This document shows, piece after piece, positions 1 to 11,881 of a stretch of 64,000 nt of DNA. The notes under the pieces were generated by a model, which was not told where the DNA came from, did no database searches, and saw only the letters and a program-made list of their open reading frames with translations. The stretch spans positions 930,001 through 994,000 of the forward strand of contig JAACJM010000009.1 of the NCBI GenBank assembly GCA_013368315.1, in the 5' to 3' direction. Positions within the stretch are counted from its first letter, which is position 1; every line of letters begins with the position of its first letter. Both the position numbers and the translations under genes were made by a program. This DNA is from Tetrapyrgos nigripes. Taxonomy: Eukaryota > Basidiomycota > Agaricomycetes > Agaricales > Campanellaceae.

Positions 1-245
1 TGAACAATTCCAAACTGGAGGTTCTGCTTCAATAGCATGATGAGTCCCTCCTCATTCAGCTTTGCATCTTCCTTCCATTCTTTGAAAGATAGGAAAAACT
101 GCATAGCCAACGCAGTGCCTTGCTTGATATTCTGTACCTTTCACTGTGCAATATCTGTCTGATCTCCTCCTGTGAATTTCCTTCAAATCGCACTATGGAG
201 ATCCATATAACTTTCATTGTTTCCTTCTGTCTGAATCCTTAGAAT

Positions 246-1391
246 TTGATTACTGGCCCATCAGGCAGCAGTGCCTTCCATCATGAAAGCAAGTGTCTCC
301 AAGACTCGAGAAGCATCATCAGCGAATTTGCAAGGGTTTCTGAGGAACCAGAGATACATTTGCAAAAGAAAAGGGTCAACTGCATCAGAAGTCCTGTTGA
401 AAGGTTTCAGTTTAGCACCAGAGCAGCTGCGTCTGTTTTGTGGGATAGTGTTTTTGGTAAGGTTCATACCACAACATGTTGGATTCGAGCTCCCAAGAAA
501 AACAGTCATTGACATAGTGGAAAAGGTCAGGTAAGAGCCAAACAAATGTGGCAAAGAAATTGCACCATATGCAACTAGCAGCTCAGTTGCCAAAGTTGTT
601 GCAATGATTGATGTGACATTGTCCATCTATGGTGATAATCTGATGTAATTGGGTGAGGGGATGCAGCAGTAGTCGACAATATGCCTGCAAAATGTTGCTC
701 TTGATTGCTATGAAATGATCATGAGGTCCATGCCTTTTACAGGCGTTGATGACTGCCTTGCCAAGGTGCTTGAAAGTGTCAAGCTGTATGTGGGCATCTG
801 ATTTAGAAATCATTGAGTTTGGAGAGAAAGGGCCAGCAGTATGATCAACAACAAGACATAGCTTTGTGGAGTGGGGTTTAGGTATGACCCCAATAGGTAC
901 AGCTGTCATCCCTGGGAGAAGATTGGGACCAAAGGCAGGAGAGAAATCTCCAAGAGAAATCTCCACATCACATTGTTCACATAGGAATTGTACATGTGAT
1001 GGGAATTATCAACAGTGATGGGAGTATTGTGGGGATTTGTTTGAAGCCATGGCCAGTATCTGTGTCAGAGACACCAACAGAAGGATGAAATTAAGGGACA
1101 ATTGGGATGAGAAGAAAGGAGAGATTGGAATGTATCCACACAGACAGGGGTAGTGATGCAGTATAAATGAGGATGAAATTGAATGGTTGACCAAGCAATT
1201 TCATTGTTGAATTCATGTGCTGGAGGTCTGGGAATAGGAGGGAGAAACTCTGTGGCTTTAGCAGATGAGAGAGAGATAGAATACTCATCAATAGACCAAA
1301 GCAATTCCCTTGTGTACTTGGGTCGTAAACCCAAAACTCCATCATCCATGTCCTTGATAATGCCATAAGAAGTCAAATCCGACTGCTCCAT
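246..1391 (-). mobile_element. Decayed reverse transcriptase of a DIRS-like retroelement
   Basis: Conceptual translation on the minus strand gives the order expected of the RT found in agaricomycete retroelements: an N-terminal stretch with PPAHEFNNEIAWSTI (about 1180-1250), a central block with VIPKPHSTKLCLVVDHTAGP (about 800-900), an AYRLLPLHP-like block (about 650-680), and a catalytic-box relic reading FHYVNDCFSWEL (about 470-510), where YVDD has become YVND. The frame is broken by a frameshift near 960-1000 and by a TGA at 583-585 where related proteins carry Arg (GNR). Below about 400 the match fades into decayed sequence. No LTR, RNase H or recombinase is seen attached. The DIRS assignment is inference from the RT style and from a tyrosine recombinase at the far end of the window; the RT identity itself is fairly sure. 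The element is dead. Confidence 0.7.
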
Positions 1392-2140
1392 AGGAGATCC
1401 AGATGAATCATGAGAATACTGGTGGTGAGCTCATCATCATCGAGATTTATGAGACTTGAGAAGGAGAGGAGGGTATAACTTGGTCTTCTGGCATTCACAT
1501 TTGCTGGAACAAGGGAGAGTAGCATGTGAAGGGTTATGCATAGCAATGATGGAGTGCAAGGGGATGGAATTAGTGGGTGAGGTATGATGGTTGATGAAAT
1601 GTCAAGGAGGAGTGAGAAAAAAGACAAGGAATCAAAGGAAAAATGGTCCGAGCATCCTTGGAGAGTGAGACAATGAGAGTAAGGACGTTTAACCTCACTG
1701 CTTTGATATATACTCATTGTATCAAACATGTAGCACAGGTTTGATCCTTGAAATGTGAGGTGATATGCTTCTCCTAAAACTGCTAGAAAAATAACTCGGA
1801 GTCCATTCTGATCCATTGTTGTTCCACTGCTTGATTACTCTTTAACCATGAAAATTTGTGGCTGAAACACCATTTGGTCAATTAAAAATAGTATTTGATG
1901 TTGTAACACTTCCCTTTAAAAACAAGAAATGTTCCATTAAGTGAATAGAAGTTATTTGTACAAGAATTTGCATATATTTGTGCATAATATCAGTCAAAAT
2001 CAATGAAAATATAGCTGTTTTCGCACTTTTTATTCTATTTTACTAAATATTTCATTGTTATAAATACTTATAAATACTTAAAACATTGTAGAGCTATATT
2101 TTTGAATCATAGAATGCATAATACTGTACCATTTTGAATA
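1392..2140. other. No gene recognised
   Basis: Minus-strand frames here are Ser/Pro-rich and could be the decayed gag-like part upstream of the RT relic, but nothing recognisable remains. From about 1850 the sequence becomes AT-rich without open frames. Confidence 0.4.
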
Positions 2141-2146
2141 GATAGA

Positions 2147-2340
2147 ATGGTCACAGGTCACAGACCCCATTTTCCTTCCCAAAATGTCTGCTGGTCACAG
2201 GTCACTGAGGTCATTTTCCAAGGAATAATCTGTGACCATGAAAAAATTTGTCCAAAAAAACTCCAATTTTTGACCTTGGTCACACCTAAATTTGGAAAAT
2301 TTCCAGGTCCCAGATGGAAAAAATGTCACAGGTGCTCCAT
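2147..2340 (+). repeat. Degenerate ATTTT/CAGGT motif array
   Basis: Several spaced copies of an A/T run followed by CAGGT or CAGGTC (for example AAATTTCCAGGTCC near 2300 and AAATGTCACAGGTGC near 2320) recur every 30-45 bp. The arrangement resembles the two clearer arrays at 61.56-61.85 and 62.36-62.74 kb. It directly precedes a dispersed repeat copy at 2335-2400. Confidence 0.4.
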
Positions 2341-2400
2341 GAAAGGGATGTGGGCCAACACTGCACGTGGCAAGTATGAGGCCACAGGTTTTCTCTTTAC
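2335..2400 (+). repeat. Dispersed repeat family 2, copy 1
   Basis: A stretch built around GATGTGGGCCAACACTGCAC and GAGGCCACAGG recurs at 17,400-17,463 (same strand) and, diverged and inverted, at 25,478-25,525. No coding potential. Probably the conserved end of a non-autonomous element; the family is unknown. Confidence 0.55.
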
Positions 2401-2464
2401 TGGAGTGGGAAGAAGCCAGATGAGGTGCAGAGGCCCAAAACTGGATGATAAGCAAACATGTGAA

Positions 2465-2690
2465 CTGTTGAGGAAAAGAGAGGAAAAAAGAAAAGAAAGC
2501 AAGCAACAAAGAAGAAGATGAGAGATTGAGAGAGAGAAGAGAGGAAAAAAGAAAAAAGAAAAGAAAGCAAGCAATGAAGAAGACAAGAGATCGAGAGAGA
2601 GAAAGATAATGAAAAATGAAAGAGAGCAAAAGAGAAAGGAAAGCAATAAAAAAAGAACAAGATGAAGAAAAAAGACAACAAAATGAAAGA
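2465..2690 (+). repeat. Purine-rich tandem repeat
   Basis: An almost pure A/G tract with two imperfect copies of a ~68-bp unit (GAGGAAAAAAGAAAAGAAAG-type core followed by GAGATTGAGAGAGAG). The long open frames on both strands here are composed of Lys/Arg/Glu or Phe/Leu/Ser and are a consequence of composition, not genes. Confidence 0.75.
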
Positions 2691-2699
2691 TTAAGATTG

Positions 2700-5042
2700 G
2701 AAACTTTTTTTACTGATTGCAAAGATATTAGGTTCGTTCCAAGCCCCTTCTCTGATTGGCTGGATTTGTTTGCAGCACTTTATTGTTTATTGTTATTGAC
2801 GTGCCTTCAGAGCAGGGGCTTGTTGCAAGATGGAAATTTTAGAGGGCTTGTAGAATGACTTTCTACTACCACTGCCTCCACCATTCCCTACCTCTTACTA
2901 TGTCATGCAACACCCTCCCTTACTCAGAATTCTACTGCTGGATGTAATTCTCAAGTAATCCTGTCATACTTTTTGGCCTTGGAGACAAAATCAAGACCTC
3001 TGAAAGACCATTGGGCAGTGGTAGTCTGAGTGCTCCAGGTGTGTCTAAAACATATGTTCATTATTACTAAGGATCATAACAATGCTTCCAAGTCATTTTT
3101 TCATGCTCTAGTATACCTGCCCATCATCCTCAGCATCTTTTTCAGTGTCAGCACCTCAAGAGTCAACCCCTATTCCAAGTCCAGCAGTCCTTTCCACCTA
3201 GTCACCTCCCACTTCAGCTCCTCCTGTCCCAGACACTTCAATAAGGCCAACATCCTCTGGTACCTTTCTGGCCCTTAGTAGGGTATCACGGCATGCATTC
3301 TTCTTGGTGTAAAGACCAGCACCACGTTGCACTGCCACTGCCTCCACTATTTCTTCACGAACAAAGATGTGCACTGCTTCCAAGCCCCAGGCATCCTCCA
3401 GTCGGCATCCTATGGGCCTGGTCGCCACTCAAAATTTCTTGCACCTGATCATCTTCACCATATTACTGAGACCACACTTTTACATTACCAACTAATACCC
3501 CTATCCCACCAGCTACTCCTACTCCAAATTGTGAATAACTCCTGCTAGTGTGCACTAAAGTATTACCCCCTGCATGTACATCAAGGTGTCAGTAAGACAC
3601 AAAGTAAAATGTACAAATAGAAAGAAGTTATTGCTTCTTAGGCCCAGAGGGACGTAAATCTCACTAAAACTTGTATTTATTTCTACCTATAAGGTTGCTC
3701 CAATGTTTCTGTCACCTAAAACTCCTCATCGCAGCAGCGTTGTACCTTTTCTCGAACCTCATTACGCTGCGTGATGTATGTAACAATTTACTGCTCATAT
3801 TGACCACCTTCCCTCCTCTAACACCTGTATTGCTAGCACGTCCTCTGGAGGTGGAAAATACAATTCCAGGTCATCTATATGCACCTGAAGTATATGCTGC
3901 CCAGCCCGCTTGATCTCCATATTTCTCTTGCAAATTCAGTAGCCTCAAGAAGTCTCTGTCTCAATTCTGCGTGTGACTCCCCTTAGCTGGCGAATATGTA
4001 TTGTATATTAGATTTTATCAGGAATTTTGTGTACACAGTCTGATAGTGTACCTTCTAAGCTACATTTTTGTCTCTTACAGTACATGTTTCCAGGAAGAAT
4101 TGAATGAGCTAGTAAGCCGCCAATGAGCCCCATCATTTGAAACATTTTCTCGCAAGCCCCTTCTAGCGAAGGGCGGAACTTCGCAGGGCTTGTTCTGAAC
4201 CTACAAAGATATTGAGACAACATCATTGTTTGGTCATGTTAAGAAATACAGTGGCTGCAGATATGGGCAAGGACTCGGAGGAAACTGGAAACAACAGCAT
4301 GGGAGCAGACGGGATGAATATGCACCGCCACACACAGAAACGGAGTGTAAAGAACTCAGCCTCATAACAAGTTCTCTACTTGCTGTTACTTTCAGTGAGC
4401 ACTACTGATTATTTACCCTATGCTGAATAGTTGCTGCTTCAATACCCATAGTCTAGTGGAGGGACCCAGGCGCAGTGAGGAACAATGGAGGAAGCAGGGA
4501 AGAAGGTGCACCCACACGCTGCCTACGCTGCTTTGGTTACACGTCAGTCCAAAGAAGCTGTGAATGATGTCATGATGGCCACAACCATGATTCTAGATGA
4601 GCACTTGACAAGCGTCAATGAACAGGGGTGGGTGTTTGAACCTGTGGAAAAGTTGGGTCCTTGGGAGGTTGCTTTGCAACGACATAAATTAACTCAGACT
4701 TTAGGAGGCCTTGTAATCATCCAATGCATCCCCAGGATGTCGTGGATGTGGCCAATGAACAAAGATTTGATGGTTGCAGAAGAGGAGTTCTGAGACAACA
4801 CCAAGGACAAAGTTTGTTGACAATTCTTGCACAAAAAGGACATGAGAGGCAATAATTACGAACTGAGGGCTGTACATCAACGAGCCAATATCTCATTGCA
4901 ACAATCGAACCAGTGTTCAGAAGATTATATTTTTAGCATCGTGAAATTGACTATGAAGAAGAGCTTTGGAGGATATGCTGGTACCCACTGGTGACATAAA
5001 ATCTTTCAATGTAATCTACACCATATTGTCAAAAATTCATAG
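2700..5042. other. Gene-poor interval with one orphan open frame
   Basis: No recognisable gene. A 102-codon frame on the plus strand at 4485-4793 starts with ATG and has balanced composition, but matches nothing I know and has no clear introns around it. Sequence at 4317-4372 is a diverged copy of dispersed repeat family 1 (GTGTAAAGAACTCAGCCTCA core), also found at 17.91 and 50.73 kb. Confidence 0.35.
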
Positions 5043-5810
5043 CTAATATATCCCAGGAAACAGACTCGAAGGTACCACAGCTCGCCACTCCTGCCACTCC
5101 TTTTCAAAATTCTTCTTCAAAAGTTCATCCTCTTTCGGTATCCGCAATGTCAGCATCATAACCACCATAAGCCACCAAATGGACCATAAGCACGTAATAA
5201 TCCATCCTGCAAAGGTCTTGAGCAGTAAACCCTGATCAAGCCAAGATCCATCCGAAGTCCACATGAGAATCACTCCAGCTGTATAGAAATACATCGCTGA
5301 ATAGCTAGGATGTCGAACGATGCTGTAAGGTCCTGTGGTGATCAATGTATGGTTGTTGAGGAAGGCCACCTCGAAGGTAAAATTTCGACCCATTTCTTGA
5401 TAGCATCTGCGCCGTATATAGGCGGCAAAGACTATGAGAAGTGTACCAATGTAGAATGCCGGGGGCTTCGCCAATAACTGTGGAGAAGATGTTGACATCG
5501 GTAACATGGAAATCTTTTTGAGAACTGGGATGTCAAAGATGGCCGCAACGATTGACAAAGACTCTAGAAACGAGACAGCTACTGGGAAGCTCTGGAGTGA
5601 AAAGAATGAGCGGTCAGATCATGACTGTTTGAAACCATAACTGTTATTTCAACTGACTTTTGTGATGTACGCAGCTTTCCTGCTCATCCATTTGGTATTC
5701 GCGGATCCAGAGACTTCAGACTTTTGTGGTACAGGGTTAGGTGGTGTCATGGTCACCCACGCTCCAATGCCGGAGAACATAGCGCAGAAGAGGTTTACAA
5801 GGGGCAACAT
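5043..5810 (-). CDS. Isoprenylcysteine carboxyl methyltransferase-type protein
   Basis: Two exons, 5658-5810 and 5043-5591, separated by a 66-bp intron (GTCAGT donor, CAG acceptor, phase 0), give a 233-residue membrane protein. The N-terminus carries the MTPPNP motif seen in fungal members of this family. Several hydrophobic segments follow, and the C-terminal third has the family signature: GRNFTFEV, then TGPYSIVRHPSYSAMY (the cofactor-binding RHPxY motif), then the RIPKEDELLKKNF and EWxxW tail. Known members methylate the carboxyl group of prenylated cysteine at the endoplasmic reticulum; substrate here is inferred from family only. The start was chosen because it lies in the same exon as the conserved MTPPNP block and gives the usual length of about 230 residues. 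No neighbour shares its orientation closely; regulation is not visible. Looks intact. Confidence 0.85.
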
Positions 5811-6900
5811 AGTGATTTGGAGGACGGCGGCAGTGGTTTCTGAGACTGTAACCTTTATAACTCACTGGGCCGTTTTAGCCACGGCAAGTTCCATGAAATT
5901 CTTTGGCATGAAGTTGGCATCTGTCGATTCTTGGATCCTAAATAGAATCTCCCAGTGATAATCAAAAAATGATTCTGCAATGAAATGTGGAATTTGTAAA
6001 TCGTGCCTTGTGATCTGACCCACTCAGCCCTAGCTCTGGCCACGCCGCCTTCATCTCCAGAATTATGGTGTGTTATGAAGTTACAAGTACCTACTGGACC
6101 CACTACCTGAAATCAAGACTTATCATGTATCCACCTCATACAGGTGCAGATAATTTCAACATTGCTATGGGATGAAGACCTGTGCGCTGCTTGATACATT
6201 GAATGAACAAAATTTGGAAGCGGAGCTACTTGTAATTTACGGTGAGCAAAAATAGGAGTTCCATGGAGCTCTGTTACAAAGACCAATTTATCCTCTCGAC
6301 AGATAGTTCTGTTCGGCAGCGCTAGGACACACGCTAGGGCGTCCAGACGGATTTTGTCCTAGCCATTAATAATGTAGCCTTATATGGTAGTCCGGTGATT
6401 CCGTGCATGACAATTGTCTGAGAGTGAGTAAAATTATACCTTGAACATGGAGTTTTGACATGCTCGGAACCCTTACCAAAGAAATGATCTAGTGGCGGCC
6501 AAGGAATGTAAAAGGGTAACAGAAAAGAAACCAGGAACATGAGCTCGAGCAGGCCATATGACTGGGGGGTATGGCCGCAAGCGGCAAGAGCCGAACCTTT
6601 CTTTGGGACGGGAGGGGTATACATATGTGAGTGGGATAAGGATTATATGCAAACAGATAAAGAAGTTGTATTTGTACGAAGTTACAATTAAACATTCGTA
6701 AAGTAACAGTAAGGTGCATAGAAAAGATGTACTTATTTTGAGATAGTAAATGTTGAGGCAGAAGAAGATGCAGAAGTCTTGGACTTTTTGGACTTGGTAG
6801 GGGAGCTTGTGATTGATTCTTGATCTACGGACTAGGAGCTGAGTCTTCGCCAGTGTATCGACTGTAATTTCGGCATGAAGCAGAGTTGACGGTGGCGGCA
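5811..6900. other. Upstream and intergenic DNA, no firm gene
   Basis: Holds the 5' region of the methyltransferase gene. A minus-strand frame at about 6743-6838 is Ser/Lys/Thr-rich and could be a terminal exon, but I could not build a consistent upstream gene model. Confidence 0.3.
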
Positions 6901-6914
6901 GACACACGTCATGA

Positions 6915-7115
6915 GTGGGCTCGGATCCTGCGAGAGAATGCATAGATTACAGGAGGCATATTGTCCAGAGGAGTCTAGAGTCGATTGCTAACACTCGATT
7001 AGCTATAGCTTCTTGTGCCCTGAGCGCCGCCGCCGCTGTCACGAGTATGATTTGGCTGACCTGCTTGTTTTTCATTTCATTCCAGGGCCTCGGCAGAGTT
7101 TTCACAAATGAACGG
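6915..7115 (+). CDS. Possible exon pair of an unrecognised gene
   Basis: A plus-strand frame from 6915 is followed by a good intron (GTATGA donor at 7046, CTGAC branch-like site, long pyrimidine stretch, CAG acceptor at 7086). Splicing gives a short Ala-rich C-terminus ending in a stop just after the junction. Upstream exons could not be traced, and the family is not recognised. It may be the 3' end of a small gene or a fortuitous frame. Confidence 0.25.
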
Positions 7116-7159
7116 TGGTTAGGAGGTATGAGGAAGCATGTACATGTCCGATGATGTAT

Positions 7160-9050
7160 ATGGTGGTGTGCGAACGGTAAATGGACAGCAGACAGATGGT
7201 GCCCATTTGCTGCATAGGTACGCTGTCTACCCCTCTGAATTCGAAGTAATTACTGATATATCGTGAGTATCATTTTCTCGATTTTCTCGAAGGACCGTAA
7301 TCGTTTTCTTGTTACGTACATTGCCATTTTCCTCAAGATTGAAGTCAGGCACTGATTATCTTTGACAGGAGGGATCGAAACTGTATGCTGACGGCTGGAG
7401 ACATTGGAATATTTTGGAAAGGATATGGGCTACAGAGTTAGATAGTAAGTAGTACTTTACGGTGGTTCCATGTACCCTTATCGTAGGTTTTGCAATTGAA
7501 AGCTATGAGAATTACACTGTGTAAGAGCCAATGAAAGAAAAAGACACAAAGAATATCATAGATAAAAAGTGGTAAGCTGATTGACTAACCCCAAGTTCTT
7601 GTTACAATCGCTGTCGCCTGCACTGCGGTTGATAGTTCATCTGCAATGAATGTTCGTGCATCAGGAAGGTGCTGTCTATTGGGCTGGAAAAAACCCGATA
7701 TCCAGCTATCAGTATACACCAAACCCAAATAAACGAACAAACTGTCATTGCAGATAGGTAACAATTCCGACCCCATGGTGGCAAGTGACCTCGAGAAAAT
7801 TGTTTACAGGCGATCGAGGGGCGCACCAAAGACGCACTGCCGTACCGATCCTAACGAGCATATGTTGGTTCCAATGCCAAAGGGCAAAGTGTACCTGTTT
7901 TCCAGTATTTCTCAACGATCTTCGGGTTCAAACAACGAAAAACCAAAGATGCCAAGTTACGCGGATTTAATTCAGGAGAAAACCTGGAATGTAATGGTGA
8001 TAGTAGATATCGAATGGTTGTTCACTGAACTTCAATGTGAACGTACTTCCAAGTACTATACTGATGAATCTATTGATTATTCCGGGTCGTCCTTCATGAA
8101 ATCTAGGTAACTCGCCACCTATGACCCCTGAAATGAAACGGCTTTTGATAATATTTGGAACTTCCTCATCAATGTTGAAGAAAACAGGCTTCAAAATTCC
8201 AGCTGAACAAAAAATACTTCAGAAATAATTCAGAAAGCAGCGTTTCGGGGCAGTGTATGCACATACACTTGCATGAACATGGTTGTATTCTGTATGATGG
8301 TCATACTCCTTCCAGTGTCGATTTTGATAATCTGTGGAACAATAGATAGCAACTTCACATCTGGCACAAGGCAGCCAATGGATTTAGGAATGTATAACGA
8401 CTCCCTGAGAATAGCATTGAAAAGAGGTGAATGATTTTAACAAAAGCATGGTAAGGCTGTACTGACCTAAGTGATTACCACCAAGGAAATCCGAAGCATG
8501 AAGAGAACATAGTGGCAAAAGTGTAGAGTTTAACAAGAGGTTGTACTCGCCTTGCGGTTGTATGACCTGAACGGACAATACTGGCTCACGCTGTGAGTAC
8601 TTACAATTCATTTATTGACAGTAAACTGACTTCAAGCTAATCCAGCTCATGATTGCCACAAATTTGAGTACATTGTGAGCAATACTGACCTAATTCCAGG
8701 TAGCTTAGATCAAGGAGCGAAGGAATGGCATGACAACTAAACTGAGTAGAGTGGGCGGGCAGGCGGGTCAAAGGCGGGAAGGCGGGCGTGATTGTAGTCA
8801 CAAAATGTGCTGATGCTTCTCTTATACGCGGAATGATGCTCGTTCGCGCAATACAAACTTAAAGATTATTTTATGTGGGCGACTTGAGGTACACACGCGG
8901 AACTCGCAAGGCTTGAACAACCCATGCAAGTTTACCTTTTTGCGAAAATAATTTTAGTATGAGAAACTTACCTATGAATAAGGCTCGGGCACTTTTCGTC
9001 CAGTTTTTCTCATTTCTATTAAGTACTTATGTGTCGTTTTGCAGCCAATA
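7160..9050. other. No recognised gene; G-rich tract
   Basis: Open frames at 7585-7829 and 7967-8194 (-) and 7748-8110 (+) have no recognisable motifs or consistent splice sites. At 8753-8788 five GGG runs occur within 36 bp, a potential G-quadruplex. AT-rich DNA follows. Confidence 0.35.
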
Positions 9051-9281
9051 CTGTACCATTTCGACCGGAAGTTCAGACCATGTTACGCGTTATGCGTCAT
9101 GCGTTGATTTTGTTTTGATTACCATAATAGGAAGGCTGCCGGCGAAGCCGGCTGCTCCCACGGCCCTTTTTTGGCATTTTCTCACCCATTTTTGCCTCTG
9201 TTATGTGGTACGAAAATTTATTTGGCCTAGTTCAGAGGGGGGGTGTTATGCGTTACTGAACTTTTGGTCGAAATGGTACAG
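9051..9281. mobile_element. Mariner-type MITE with TA target duplication
   Basis: A 231-bp element flanked by TA on both sides (9049-9050 and 9282-9283). Its terminal inverted repeats begin CTGTACCATTTCGACC and continue AAGTTCAG with two mismatches over about 26 bp. There is no coding capacity. TA duplication and short element length fit a non-autonomous Tc1/mariner derivative. Related single ends (TACTGTACCATTTT) occur near 2113 and, inverted, near 36,629. Confidence 0.75.
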
Positions 9282-9649
9282 TAGTATACCTTCGTCATGA
9301 CTCATTAGACTCGTTCCCCAGTCGGTTGGTTCAACGTGCCCACGAGTGTTCGGGGCTCTCCTTCTCCATACCAAGACCAACCAACACAGTGACACAAAAA
9401 AAGATATCCAAGTAATAATGTAATGTGCTATCAGGCCTACCATAGCAACCCCTCCCATTACCATTCCTCCCGTCCTCAGGTGGGACACCAACTCAAATGC
9501 TGGATAGGAAGACGGCATCGAGGGGGCTTGTGTAAGAGACCGAGACGAGAAACAAAACCCGAAACCGAATTCAAGAACCAAACACGTTTGCGAGTATGGA
9601 TGGAGGGGGGATGATGATTTGGTTTGGTGGGGAGGAGAGAAGAGAAAGA
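9282..9649. other. Flank of the Copia LTR, nothing recognised
   Basis: No gene or repeat could be identified in this short interval. Confidence 0.4.
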
Positions 9650-9969
9650 TGTAGGACCTGATCTCTTCCGTATCTATACAAACAGATACAGCTCAGCGAG
9701 AAGGAAGAGTCAACGCTGAATATATTCATACCTATACGAACAGATACAGCTATAGATATACATGAGCAATAGAAATACTTGTGAGACATAAGTACTAACC
9801 TCAGCGAGAAGGAAGAGTCAATGCTGAGGTTACTGTGGCTATGATTCGTTATATAACGTACGGAAACAAATGAGGAAACCAAGTGAGCACAAAGGGCAGT
9901 ACACGGATGAGATCCGGATTGCCACATGAGAGAACGAAATAGGAAAGAAATGAAATACAAAATCCTACA
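9650..9969 (-). repeat. Copia 3' LTR
   Basis: A 320-bp repeat end bounded by perfect TGTAGGA/TCCTACA termini, lying immediately downstream of the Copia pol gene in its orientation. A polypurine tract (GAAGGGGAG on the minus strand, 9970-9978) sits directly inside it, as expected for the plus-strand primer. A TATATAACG box lies within the LTR, and a ~29-bp segment (CAGCGAGAAGGAAGAGTCAA core) is present twice at 9691 and 9802. The 5' LTR is missing, so the target duplication cannot be read. Confidence 0.8.
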
Positions 9970-9976
9970 CTCCCCT

Positions 9977-11848
9977 TCAAGCCGGAACGAGTCCGAGTCC
10001 CATAGCCAGATGCTTCGCCTTGATACTAGGCAAAGCCTTTGTCAAAGTGTCTGCCACCATGTCCTCCGTAGGACAATATACTAACTTCATCTGCCCCTCG
10101 TCAACTACGAATCGAATAAAGTGATAGCGAATATCGATGTGCTTCGTGCAGCCGTGGTAACGATGATCCCGAGCTAGAGCTATTGCTGCCTGGTTGTCCG
10201 AGTGGAGATTTGTGGGTCCAGGAATAGCATCAGGAAAGGAGGGTTGAAATACTTGTTTGATGAAGGAGCGCAACCAAAGACCCTCTTTGGCTGCCTCCGT
10301 AGCCACTACGTATTCCGATTCGCAAGTCGAGAGAGAAATAAGAGATTGTGAGCGCGATGACCAAGTCACTGCGCCACCATCAACAACGAAAACGTACCCA
10401 GTGACCGCTCTTCGGTCATCATTCATGTTTCCATCTGCGTCCACAAATCCAACAGCGCCACTCGCCGCCACACCATACGTTAGGGATAAATCTTTCGTCC
10501 CTAACAAGTAACACACAACTCTCTTCGTGGCCTTCCAATGAGCCATGCCCGGATTATTCAAAAAACGAGCGAGAGAGTGGACCGCGAACGCGATATCGAC
10601 TCGAGTACCCACTGCGGCATACATCAGCTTGCCCACAATGGATCGGTAGTGGTATGTTTCGACATCGAGAACTTCGGAAGGGGATTGGGGAGATTGAGAT
10701 GACGTGAGGCGATTGTGAATATCCATAGGGACGGAGGATGGCTTTGCGTTCTCGAGACCAAATTCCCGAGCTACTGACTCGATATAAGCACGTTGTGAAA
10801 GAGCAATCGTACCATTTTTCCTGTCCCTAATGACCTGGATACCAAGTATCCAATGCAATTCTCCCATATCCGTTATAGTGAAACGTTCGCAGAGTTTTGA
10901 CTTAACGTAGTCGATCAACCCGATAGAGGAGGTAAGTATGGTGAGATCATCCACAGACGCCACAATCACAATAATCCCATTCTCCAAATGCTTGAAGAAC
11001 ACAGCGTGATCAACCTCGCACCTTTTCATATCCATCAACTCTTTTAAAGTCCTTTCAAACTTCAGGTACCAATACCTGCCACTCTGCTTCAAACCATAAA
11101 TCGGCTTCTTGAGCTTGAGGACGGTTTTCGATGGAGAGTCGAGGGGGTAACCAGGAGGATGCTTCATGTAAATGACTTCGTTTTCGATCAATTCACCGTT
11201 GAGGTAAGCTCCTTTGACGTCAACTTGATGTATTTCGAGATTGTAGCGTGCCCCTAGAGCTAAGGCAGTTCGAATTGATGACAAACGTGCAACTGGTGCG
11301 TACGTCTCATTGTAGTCGACACCTTCTTGTTGCGTGAAGCCTTGAGCGACGAGTCGAGCTTTATAGCGAGCAATTCCTCTGTGTTCATCCTTCTTGATGC
11401 GGAATACCCATTTACAACCAACGATGTTGGTGTATTCGGGAATAGTGACGACTTCCCATGTTCCGAGTTCCTGCAAGACTTCCATCTCCTCCTGAATGGC
11501 TTTATCCCATTTGGGCCAATCAACCGATCTCTTCGCTTCAGCTAGGTTCTTCTGCTCAATCATCTCCGAATTAGCCATGACAACTTCCATGGCTACGCCT
11601 TCCTGTTCCTCTGCTACGGCATCAGTGATTCCACATGGTAGGATTGTACGAGTTCTCCCAGTGCCAGTTGTAGTGCCAACACCCTTTTGAAGGTCTTGAA
11701 CATATCGTGATAGGCTCGGTTCCATCCGTTCTGTTTCGAACTCCGCCGGTCGTTCGTCAGAACGGCTGGCATTTTTGGGCGTCGTTTTGGGAACTTGTAA
11801 AAATCTGCTTCTTGTCTGCTTCCTGTCTCGAGTACCGAAACGTCGCAA
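9977..11848 (-). mobile_element. Ty1/Copia polyprotein, reverse transcriptase and RNase H part
   Basis: An uninterrupted 623-codon frame covers the 3' half of a Copia pol gene. In order: KWVFRIKKDEHGI-type RT start (WxxA, CKWVF), ARLVAQGFTQ, VARLSSIRTALALGA, QVDVKGAYLNGEL, the LKLKKPIYGLKQS motif, a catalytic box reading SVDDLTIL instead of YVDD, then RNase H with GFVDADGNMNDDRRAVTGY, STCESEYVVATEAAKE, HSDNQAAI and the KHIDIRYHFI/ADTLTKALP tail. Gag, protease and integrase are absent: homology stops near 11,860, where the DUF6589 gene region begins. The reading frame shows no stops, so truncation may be fairly recent. Ser for Tyr at the catalytic box occurs in some fungal Copia and is not proof of death. 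Confidence 0.93.
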
Positions 11849-11881
11849 TGTATCTTCTTTTCTCCCCAGTCACTTTCTAAA

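Noticed and set aside
2195..2722. Long Phe/Leu/Ser-rich minus-strand frames
   Set aside because: They are shadows of a purine-rich tandem repeat; composition alone keeps the frame open.
4485..4793. 102-codon plus-strand frame as a gene
   Set aside because: Start and composition are plausible but there is no motif, paired exon or homologue I can name; kept only as a note.
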